From: Saksenaea vasiformis B4078
Taxonomy: Eukaryota > Mucoromycota > Mucoromycetes > Mucorales > Saksenaeaceae
Length of the DNA: 64,000 nucleotides
Assembly (NCBI GenBank): GCA_000697055.1
Contig: JNDT01002277.1
Location: forward strand, 1 to 64,000
Direction of reading: 5' to 3'
Shown: positions 49,329-57,996 of the stretch, in pieces
How positions within the stretch are numbered: the first letter of the stretch is position 1
How the letters are laid out: each line of letters opens with the position of its first letter
The notes under the pieces: generated by a model
The model's database searches: none
Seen by the model: the letters and a program-made list of their open reading frames with translations, nothing else
What the model was told of the DNA's origin: nothing
Translations under genes and position numbers: made by a program

Positions 49329-49853
49329 TTAACCCACCGGAGCGACTTCAACTAAGTAGAGAATTGCCCCTTCTTCATACAAAAACGGGTGTTGTGGCTC
49401 GTGTGTCGATGACGATTGAGCAGTGACAAAGGACGGCATGTTCTCGGGAGGGGTTAATGTCAAGAAACCAAGGTCCTGGTCATAATGTGAAGAAAAATGA
49501 TGGGTAGAATTATCCGTGACACATGAATTCGTTTCATCAAAATCCTCGTCCACTTGATCATGGTCCGCGGTTAGCGTTAAGAACCATTCCATTTCATCCA
49601 TCCCATCAAGATCGTACTCGTGGGTGGAGAGGTCATCAGTGCTGCTACAAGACGACAAATCATCCAGATCCTCCTCCTCCTCTTCCCCATGCTCTGTGGT
49701 CAGTGTCAAGAATCCAAACGAATGTGACCATGTCTCTGTCAAACCAGAGTAATATTCGTGTGTAGATGACTTGTGCAAGACACCAGAATGATTGTGTTCA
49801 GGCTCGGTCACATCACGGGGGCAAGTCAAGATCAGATAGGAGAAACTTTTCAT
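49329..49853 (-). CDS. Orphan acidic protein with repeated FLTLT motif
   Basis: Single-exon 174-residue protein, strongly acidic and Ser/Thr-rich. Three internal units are visible, each with a STHEY/STHHF element, an aromatic spacer, and then FLTLT: STHEYYSGLTETWSHSFGFL, STHEYDLDGMDEMEWFLTLT, and STHHFSSHYDQDLGFLTLT; a fourth STHEP follows. Unit length is about 40-47 residues. Between units are acidic runs (GEEEEEDLDDLSS). No transmembrane helix, signal peptide or known domain is seen. The ATG at 49853 is preceded on the minus strand by about 100 bases of nearly pure CT, the leader type found in front of other real genes here, which supports expression. Function unknown. Confidence 0.65.
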   Translation of the reverse strand: MKSFSYLILTCPRDVTEPEHNHSGVLHKSSTHEYYSGLTETWSHSFGFLTLTTEHGEEEEEDLDDLSSCSSTDDLSTHEYDLDGMDEMEWFLTLTADHDQVDEDFDETNSCVTDNSTHHFSSHYDQDLGFLTLTPPENMPSFVTAQSSSTHEPQHPFLYEEGAILYLVEVAPVG

Positions 49854-51285
49854 TGTTCAGAGGCGTTCAGTGTACCAAAATAAGGGAGAAAGAGAAGAGG
49901 AGAAAAGAGGAAGAAGTTTGGCGGTAGAGAGGAGAGGGAGAAAGGAAAAGGAACAATCCTGACTTGTAACAGAAACGAGGCGGACGTAGTTTAAGTCCTC
50001 TCTCTCTATATATGTACATACCTGGTACCATCATCTTCAAACGACGACGGAGCATTTCAGGCGGTTCTCGTAAGACAAGGAAGCACGTGGGGAATGGGAC
50101 AACTCGGCGACTCAACGAATGGTCTCCCTTCTCCGTCTTTTCCAGGTTAGTCAGATACCGTCGCCAAGGTTGTAACCCAGAACATGAAACTAGGCGACGA
50201 ACATACCGTTCCCTTACATTTTATTTTCTATGGTGCGTGGATAAGGATTCATAGTTTAATGATACTCCACCCGTCTATACAAGCACATTCGGTAAAAGTT
50301 AGACCTTTCAGTTGTTTGCTCCCTTCTTGACAGACTTATCTATCCATGTTTTTTCTTAATAAAAGAGGAAGGCCACGTAGAAGGATCGACAGCGCTTCCC
50401 TATCATCCCAGACATGGCCAAAACAAGACGTGTTACATGATAACTTCTTGGCTGAAATGTCTTGAACCCAGGCAAGGGCGTGGCGACTGTGCCTCCCTTA
50501 TCAGGACCCACTGACAGAATGGATCTTCAAGTCAGTTTATTTCTTTTTCCGGATTAACGGCGTAACGTATATTTACTTTTCAGTCGCCCATTGTCACCCT
50601 GTCCCAACAGGACAGGCTATCGATCGTACTGTGGACATTTTTTTACGAGCCTGTACAACGCACATGAGAGACTCCGGCACCCAGTCGTTCCGAGAGCCAA
50701 TAAGATATTGGCTATTCCATGCGGGGATTCTAGGGCAGGCATCTCACTTAATGGCTCGTGCGTTCACATGCATCGCCGCCTGAGTACGCAAAGACTGTTC
50801 CGCCTTTTTTTTTTTAAGGCTGTTGTGAGGGGGTCGTAGCGCTTTGTTCTACTCAATGCATGTCTGTTGCTAATGCAATGGGCGCACTGATAGGATAGCA
50901 AGGTACTCTACTGAGGCGGAGTACGTAGTACGACAGACCAAATGATCAAGTTTACCGCATTTGTTTTAGCTCCCCTTGTTTACTTTCTCCATGGCTATTT
51001 GGTTTATGGACATAGAGATTTATGTGATAACATGCTAAAGTGGTCAAAATACTTAAATATTTCTACGTCATGTATACATCAGTAGGCTAAATCCGTTCAA
51101 ACATCATCTGACAAAGTAGGCTCGCTATGCAGGGACAGCGTGCATCGCAATTGTCGCTAGTAAAGCAGACCAGGAATGGGAGAGGATAGTCAACAGCCCA
51201 ACGCGTCGACATCCCCATTCACACTAATACTTGTTCCAATCGATTACGCCTCTCTGGAGCATTCCAAACTTCTCAACTTACAAGT
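49854..51285. other. Intergenic region with coding-like fragments
   Basis: The first 100 bases are the CT-rich leader of the gene on the left. On the minus strand 50022-50209 reads as a convincing exon-like frame (RRYLTNLEKTEKGDHSLSRR, then VVPFPTCFLVLREPPEML) with a donor CCAG-GTATGT at its end, but no upstream or downstream exon could be joined. On the plus strand ATG at 50520 spliced across 50531-50582 gives a 31-residue frame (SPIVTLSQQDRLSIVLW). Both may be gene remnants. The rest is AT-rich and empty. Confidence 0.4.
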
Positions 51286-51289
51286 GCGC

Positions 51290-51790
51290 TACACTTTAGA
51301 TTTATATCCAAAATCATTGAAGATCATAGCATTGAAGGCCAGATAATTGATAGAAACTGCACAATGGGACCATTTTGGATGCTATTTATTGAAAAGAAGT
51401 TTCCATTGTTACAAATAAATTATGTGCTCACCAAATAACTATAACCGATACGTCATGATTCTGCAATATCTATAACATTTGATAGTACTTGTAGCGTTTT
51501 CCACTATGTTGTCGCTGGATTGAGTCCCTCCTGTATTTCACTCCCTTCTTAGAAGAAAGCAGGTCAATAGACCACCTAACGTAGGATGCAGACACCAAAG
51601 GGATCCCTTCCTGTTGCAAAAGATATTAGCAGGCTTGGCTTTCCGAATTGGCTGAGCGTAAACATTGTTCCAACTGAAATGGGGCCTTTCTGCTAGTTGA
51701 AAGTAATAAAAAGGATCACAGGCAACACAAATTGTTCCTTCTTCATTTTTCAGTGGGTCTCTACTACGCAGAACAGAACTTACCATCTAA
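51290..51790 (-). pseudogene. Fragment of MACPF-like/Sel1 family gene
   Basis: Minus-strand pieces TLGGLLTCFLLRRE and DNIVENATSTIKCYRYCRIM correspond position for position to DLGGLLACKTEG and DAIAENVTNAIKDHKYWKII in the larger relic at 54430-54610. The nucleotide sequence also aligns (GTAGCGTTTTCCACTAT here, GTAACGTTTTCCGCTAT there). Stops and frame changes are present. It is a second, more decayed copy of the same gene segment. Confidence 0.6.
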
Positions 51791-51959
51791 TGTGATACGG
51801 CAACTTATTTCCGCCCGTATTCATCCAATTTCCTCGATTTTTAGCGCATGATGTCTTCAACCAATGTGTACGGGGTCTCCCTTATGACAGATACAACGCT
51901 AAGTACTTTGCAATAGAACGCAAACAGGGGGCCATGTAAAATTCTTAGCGTTGTTCACA

Positions 51960-52317
51960 AGTATTCTCGCGACGAACCGTCCGTGGAGAAAACATACGTG
52001 AAAATCGTCGAGGCGAGAATTTTCATGGACGGGTTATTGTATGATGACGGCTCCTCAGGTTTCCTTTTGAGGCGTTTGCGTACTATGCCGCTGCTGGAAC
52101 TATTTGCGACGTGCGTAAGCAGAATCAACGGTGCTCGCGAGATAGCGCAAATTACATCTGCCTTTCAGCTAGTCAAAATACCTACCCGTTTAAGGAAGCT
52201 GTACAAGCTACCTTAACGAAAGGCACCGACAAGGAGGTGTGTGATGCGGTGCAAATGGTGTTTGGACGATGTGGATGTCACTATCCCTCAAAAATTGTAC
52301 TTTGTGTTGCAAGCTAA
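51960..52317 (+). pseudogene. Inverted fragment of the same MACPF-like family
   Basis: Plus-strand frames contain PFKEAVQATLTKGTDKEV and AVQMVFGRCGCHYPSKIVL, matching SIFKQAIQGALKEDANQKK and AVQTVFGRFGYYYPSKIQL of the relic at 54680-54790. The upstream part lies in another frame. It faces away from the fragment at 51290-51790 although both derive from one gene, so the copy has been broken and inverted. Confidence 0.6.
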
Positions 52318-52339
52318 ACGATAGATAAAAAGACATGAA

Positions 52340-52560
52340 TGACCCTGTCCGTGATGAAAAATTGACATTCTTACTGCGTGCTTTTTTTTTTTTTGAAAAA
52401 GACAGAGCCAAAGAAGAAAAGAAGAAAAAATAAGGAAATTCATGTGTCCCTTTAAATCCGGATCATTCTGGGTGGAACGTGCCCTTATCGTGAGACATTT
52501 TCACTGCTTCGATGGGACTGTTGCTTCGAAAATGCTCTACGTTTGATCAATTTCTTGCGA
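52340..52560 (-). repeat. Dispersed 5'-module repeat, copy C (partial)
   Basis: Matches the right-hand part of copy B: AGAGCCAAAGAAG against AGAGCCGAAGAA, ATTCATGTGTCCCTTTAAA, GGATCATTCTGG, and GAGACATTTTCACTGC against GAAACATTTCTATACC. On the minus strand ATTTAAA precedes ATG (52443-52441) by seven bases, and the frame that follows is very hydrophobic. Confidence 0.7.
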
Positions 52561-52846
52561 ATACAGGATTTCGGGGTCAATTTCAGGTGTCTGAAAAGCT
52601 TTTTCGTGCAGGTCGCAATATGATAAAGCAAATCCGTGCGTATCACAGAGTAGATTCGTTTGTATGATATTTCATTACTTTATCTAGGGTTGCTCAATCA
52701 AAACGGGGAGCTTCAGTCCAGTTTTCCTACTACACGGAAAGGAGGGAAGTCAAATTAATCCGGGAGAGAAAATAAACATTACATAAAATGATTGAGCCAT
52801 GTGAGTAAAGGTCACTTTCTTGGAAACAACCGTTTTAATTAATATT
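52561..52846. other. AT-rich spacer, nothing recognised
   Basis: Short AT-rich stretch between repeat copy C and the end of the Sel1 relic. No gene or repeat match is seen. Confidence 0.4.
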
Positions 52847-55260
52847 CTATCCTTGCTCCTGTAGTTCTTCAAGTCTGACTTGTGCCAATTCATTTCCTTC
52901 ATCTGCCTATTTCTCGTATATTTCAATTGCTTCCTCGATATCTTTTATCTCTGTAAATATGTCCCAGTTCGATTTGCGCATATTCACTCCCTTGATCAGC
53001 CAATTTCTCGTATATCTCAATTGCTTTGTTGATGTCTTTTTTTTCTGTTTTGTAGATATCTCCAAGTCTGATTTGCGCCCATCCATTTCCTTGATCAGCC
53101 AGTTTCTCGTATATTTCAATTGATTTGTCGATATTTTTCTTGTGATATCTGTAGATATCTCCCAGTTCGAATTGCGCATCTTCGTTTCCTTGATCAGCCC
53201 ATTTCTCGTATATTTCAATTGCTTTGTCAAAGTCTTTCTTTTCCTTTCTGTACGTATCTCCAAGTCTGATTTGCGCAACTTGATCTCCTTGATCAGCCCA
53301 TTTCTCGTATACCTCAATTGCTTTGTCGATGTCATTCTTCTCATCTCTGTAAATGTCACCAATTGCAATTTGCGCGTCTTGCTCTCCTTGATCTGCTGCT
53401 CTTTTGTACCATTCAGTCGCTTTGTCTATGTCTCTCTTTATTCCATATGGCCATCCACGTAGGTACATATATCCAAGACGAGTTTGTGCAACCCAACTAC
53501 CTTTATGTGCTGCTCTTTCGTACCACTTGATCGCTTTGGCGATGTCTCTCACCATTCCAAATCGATCATCGTAAATATCCCCAAGATTGATTTGCGCAGT
53601 CCAGCTTCCTTGATCTGCTGCTTTTTCGTACCATTCAATTGCTTTTTCTTTGTCTTTTTTTACTCCATCTGCGTCGCGGTACATATCTCCAAGTCTGATT
53701 TATGCATCTGAACTTCCTTGATCTGCTGCTTTCTCGTAGCATTTAACTGCTTTGCCGATATCTTGACTGACCCCGTATCCACATATGTACATATTTCCAA
53801 GTCTCATTTGCGCCAACCGATTTCCTTTATCCGCTTCTTCTCGGAGCTGTTCAACTTCTGCGACATGGTCCCCCTTTACATATGTTATCTGGCGGTATTT
53901 CTCGCGGACGGCGAGTAATGTCTCTTCGTCGAATACAATATCGTTGTAGTATCTGTTTGAGCTATCCTTATCTTTGTGTACGTCCCCGTGTATGTCTTTC
54001 TGTATATCTTCAAGTCTGCCCTGTTCACGTTCGCCTCTATGATCGGTAGATTTTCCTTCGCTGCCCATATTGTTGACATCGTCATGATCACTAGCATCTT
54101 CGTCACCGAATAGAGGGCTATCAGGCTCGTTTTGCACATTTCCGGGTCCATGATCAATCGCTCTGTCATTGCATTGATCCAAACTTTGCGTATCTGGTAT
54201 TCTTCTTATATTCTTTGCGGATCTCAACTCGTTGGCCAAAGCTGCCATTGGAAAGCGCCTTGTTGTAAACGTTTGCCACTTGCAAGCGTTCATCGGTGTC
54301 AAGAATGTTATATATTGGTTTTACCTCTTTGAACTGGATAATGGCTGGTTCAGACTTGGTGGTTTCTTTCCAGTTCTTTATTCCCTTTACGAAAAACCAT
54401 CCGGATCGCCACCTGTTACAAACTTGTCAGACAATTATAACAGGTAAGCTCTGAATAATACCTATGATTTTCCAGTATTTGTGATCTTTGATTGCATTTG
54501 TAACGTTTTCCGCTATAGCATCGCTGGAGCAAACACCTTTATGCTCAGTTTGCGTTTCACTCTCATCATGAATCCGTGTGCCTTCTGTCTTACAAGCAAG
54601 CAGACCGCCTAAGTCAGGAAACTGTTATTTCTTGTTACATCGGTACGCATCTAGTGTACCAAGTTGGATTTTTGATGGGTAGTAATATCCAAACCGTCCA
54701 AACACAGTTTGTACTGCTTTATATTTCTTCTGGTTGGCGTCTTCCTTCAAAGCACCTTGTATGGCTTGCTTGAAAATAGAAGTCGCTTTGAGAAGCTGGG
54801 AAGGCAGCTGTACCTAGTACAAACCTTATTAAATGTGCTGCCACTAAATCACCATTACATCCTTACTTCTTCCCACGAAAGTAAGAAATTGAGTATTCGA
54901 TTGCATTGTCTGCAAAGGGCTGTTGGTCCTCTTTACGTGCGCAGCAGCTACGTGCAGCAGCAATGTCGTACACATAGCTCTGACAGAAGCTATCATCGCG
55001 CAACGATTTGTCCATGAAGTCATCCGTTTCGATGGTCTTCGTGCATGCATATTCCACGAACGGCTTCTCACGAGGATATTCATGAAGGAGTCTTAATATA
55101 TTGTCCTTCCCTGGTTCAATTTCCATTGCAGGGTATTCAGCAGTGTATCCGTCAAAATGGAGTCCCCGTGTGCATCGATTGAAAATATCATATGCCAAAA
55201 ACGTACTGAACTTTGGAAAGTAATTAAAGGTGTAACTACGAAACAAGATCATATCTTTAC
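52847..55260 (-). pseudogene. Broken gene: MACPF-like domain plus Sel1 repeats
   Basis: Reads from 55260 leftward. The N-terminal part has NYFPKFSTFLAYDIFNRC, KPFVEYACTKTIETDDF and, after a GT-AG intron, FGRFGYYYPSKIQL, DLGGLLACKTEG and IKNWKETTKSEPAIIQF. These resemble MACPF-like domain proteins of Mucoromycota (inference from memory of the pattern). The C-terminal part has nine to ten Sel1 repeats. Breaks: a stop TAA at 53702-53700 where Sel1 consensus has Gln (DA-x-IRLGDMY), a frameshift near 52935-52950 in the ninth repeat, a stop TAG at 52909-52907 where other repeats have Trp (EKWAD), and a frame change near 54170-54190 between the two halves. Proteins pairing such domains are proposed elsewhere to sense or lyse; here the gene is dead. 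Confidence 0.72.
52930..53420 (-). repeat. Tandem 99-bp units coding short-form Sel1 repeats
   Basis: Five consecutive units of 33 codons (AQIRLGDIY ... KAIEIYEKLADQG) with high nucleotide similarity, easily seen from the recurring TTTCTCGTATA and CTTGATCAGCC. The four repeats before them (53420-53830) are normal 36-38 residue Sel1 units. The short form lacks about three residues in the loop. Confidence 0.8.
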
Positions 55261-55480
55261 ATTAGGCGATAATTTCTTTTCCATGTTAGAGGTCGTTGAA
55301 AGTAAGGAAAGAGATATCGTATAACTTGCCATGCTCTTATAGTCATACACATTCGGAACGGCATCATTTGTATTTCGCGAAGCCAACGCCAAAAAGCAAA
55401 CAAGGATGTGAAGCAAGGTTAGAAAATTTTCAGGTTGATAGCGTCGCTTCCTTGGGAAAGGCAATTTCCTAAAATTGAGG
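55261..55480 (-). pseudogene. Possible 5' exon of the MACPF-like relic
   Basis: Minus-strand frame with RKLALNFRKLPFPRKRRYQP followed by a hydrophobic run (FLTLLHILVCFLALAS), lying between repeat copy D and the MACPF-like part. It could be a signal or anchor exon of the same broken gene. Confidence 0.35.
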
Positions 55481-55489
55481 GCCAATTTT

Positions 55490-55860
55490 CTTATGCGTCC
55501 GTCAAGAGCCAAGCTTGCGCTAACGAGGAAATCGAATATGCGGTCATTGATAAAAGAATTGGCAACAAAATCATACTTTTACTTATATCATCTTGGCTCT
55601 CGGTGGACGCATAATTTATTGGAGTAGCATAAAAATCATTCACGCTTAGTAAATGGAAGATGCATTGATGTCCTTTCACTTAACAATTTATAGTTCCGCA
55701 TAGACGCGGGGTCTACCCCGGATGGAACCGACGTTGGGAGGAATATGGCCAAGGCTGCCAGTGTCGGAAACACTGCATAGGATAACAGTTATTTACCTGG
55801 TGGTGAACAGGGAGTTACTACGGTTTGAGACAGGGTTCATGCGGTTCACAGGTATGTAAC
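55490..55860 (-). repeat. Dispersed 5'-module repeat, copy D
   Basis: Aligns with copy B over GAATATGCGGTCATTG, TTGGCAACAAAATCATAC (also in copy A), TCGGTGGACGCATAATTTATT, GAGTAGCATAAAAATCA and TTAGTAAATGGAAGATGC. After a hairpin-rich patch it continues with TTACCTGGTGGTGAACA and GACAGGGTTCATGCGG. It stops before the ATG-proximal block present in A, B and C. It lies directly 5' of the MACPF-like/Sel1 relic on the same strand. Confidence 0.78.
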
Positions 55861-56159
55861 CTGAACTAACTACAAGCTACGTTTGGTGTAGTACTGGATT
55901 GTAAGGAATAGTATTGAAATATAGAGAACACGGGTGAAAAGGAAACGAAAAACGAAAAAATACACACCGCCGATAACTCGGCAGAGAGCATTAAAAATGC
56001 AATCAGAAACCGCGAGCATTGCGAAGTCATAGGTACTATTGAGGATTCTTCTATTACCCTTTCTTGACACGCTTGTAATTGAGGGATAGACTGCCAAACT
56101 GGAAAGAAACCGCAGACATGAGGCGACAATCACCAGCTCAAAGACCTGAGGCTATTGTA
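55861..56159. other. Spacer with unrecognised open frames
   Basis: Two overlapping minus-strand frames of 87 codons (55866-56133) are hydrophobic and have no family match. One contains DFAMLAVSDCIFNALCRV. It may be decayed leader sequence of the relic family. Confidence 0.3.
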
Positions 56160-57170
56160 TGATATCTCTTGGGGATGATGATGAACGTATACAAGTGAAG
56201 AAGAACCCAATAACTCGCTCCGTTATGAGGATGCCAACGATAGTAACAATAGCAACGATACGCATTACGAAGAAATGACCGTTAGTCAAGGAAATAGAAG
56301 TGTGCACAATCGCAAGCGTGATGGAAACTGCAGGAAACTTATCATGTTGTGCGAAAATGAACCGATTGTGATGATGAATGGGCGCAGGTTGAACTTGGGC
56401 GGAAACATCATCGCAAAATGGGATGTAGGTAAATATCATACCAAGGCAGCTGATCGGCGAAGTAGCGACGCAAAAATAAAACTTTAATTATGTACCTCTA
56501 TAGACGAGGCGCGCACAAAGACGACGCTAAAACAGTCGAACGGCATAAAAAAAAAGCAGATGATGAGTAGCGCAAGATTGGACGACACTATATCTTATGT
56601 ATTTGTATCATGCGGAATCCGGTGTGGGACAAGAAAACAAAATAGCAATTGAACGGTACAAAAGTTGCAGCTGATCAGGAACACGTAATTGAGCAATACG
56701 ACCCTGGATTTCTGTACTCTTGCGGCTTAACTGTGTAAGAAAGATGGAAAATTTATATTCCAGGCCTTTCAATGATGTAAAATGCAGATGAGCAAGGAAA
56801 TGAAGAAGTGCAAAACAAAAAAAAAAAGAAAAGCCTTGGAGATATGTACTGTTATGCATGGTGTGGGAAGCATTCAAATGGACACTGTGCGGAGGATCCA
56901 GGCTAATGGAGATGCAGAGCGATCACGCTTGGTTTAGAGCAGTACCGAATTGGCTGCAGCTATTTTGTTTTCGGGGCTGGTAACAAGAAAAACATCAATG
57001 AAGGGATCGAGGAAGTTGGTACGCACTAGTGATACTTGGAGATAGATACGGAGACGGTGATGGAGTGGAGAAAAAAAACGCCAGAAAGCAATGGTACGAA
57101 AAGGCAGTAGATCGGGAATGTTCATCGGTGCAAATCAGTCTCCATGCTTTACAAAGTGAAGAGTGGAGAG
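56160..57170 (+). pseudogene. Heavily decayed Sel1-repeat gene, plus strand
   Basis: Recognisable pieces on the plus strand are ISLGDDDERIQVKKNPI (near 56160), KYHTKAADRRSSDAKIKL (56430-56487), and VILGDRYGDGDGVEKKNARK followed by QWYEKAVDRECSSVQISL (57030-57145). Each keeps the Sel1 spacing LG-x-x-Y-x-x-G-x-G-V ... WYEKA, but frames change between pieces and many stops intervene. It is more decayed than, and in opposite orientation to, the relic at 52847-55260. Several A runs (56815-56830, 57070) mark likely frameshift points. Confidence 0.7.
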
Positions 57171-57996
57171 CACCGTTTGATATATAGGAAAGTAAGTCTT
57201 TCCCGTAATACAGACGTAGTTAGCGGCCTTTCTCTTGAAATTACAGGTTATCATGAAAGGGATGATTTGGCTTGCACTCTGATCTCTTTATCTTGTTATA
57301 TCCAGGTGAGTAGCCTTTGTCCACATGGACGAAGAATTTTAGGTTACGAGCAAAAAGTTATATAGTTGGCGCACATTGGTTTCTTTCTCCCCCCGAGAAC
57401 TCACCCTATCCAGAGAAAAAAAAAAAAAGGTTGATCACACATGTCATATGCAAGCTTTTCGTGACTTGTCCTGCATAAAGTTAATATCGATGGTTTGGTC
57501 TCTTCCTATAATGGTTCCGTATGCCCTCATTGTTTGGTATACAATTTCGCAGTAAATGAACAAATGACGGGTCTGAACATATTGTCTCAAGAGAGCGCTT
57601 GCAATGAACATCAGGCTAACACCCATCGTTAGATACCCCTCCTCTTTCCAGACACTTTGCAGTAATAGACATAGTCGGACTATGTGCGGTTAACATTGCA
57701 GAAGGAGGGAAGGGTGGTATGATTGGTACTAGTTAGTAGTGGTTAGTAGTGAGTTGCTGCGGCAACGTTACCCCGATTCTGCAATGAGTCAGAAGCGGCC
57801 GCCATGACTCAAGTTAAGGTACCGACGCTAGATGAAGCATAAAAAGAAGGGAAATTATATCCCCTGGCTAGTTCTTCGTTTATTGGCAAGCAGTATCACA
57901 TTAGAGGTGACTCTGCTTTCCCAGCAAACATTCAACTTTCTCGCTTTTTTTTTCTTCTTTCTTTCTTTTTTTTTCTTTTTCTTTCAGCTGCCGACC
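57171..57996. promoter_or_regulatory. Upstream region and possible 5'UTR intron of ZIFL-like gene
   Basis: Includes a strong CT tract (57938-57986) ending in TTTCAG 11 bases before the ATG. This could be either the usual pyrimidine leader or the 3' end of a 5'UTR intron, since donor-like GT sites exist upstream. No gene is seen in 57171-57830. Confidence 0.4.

Noticed and set aside
57832..57996. Upstream extension of the ZIFL-like protein
   Set aside because: Would add a long Phe-rich segment coded by the CT leader; the ATG at 57997 gives the family-like N-terminus.
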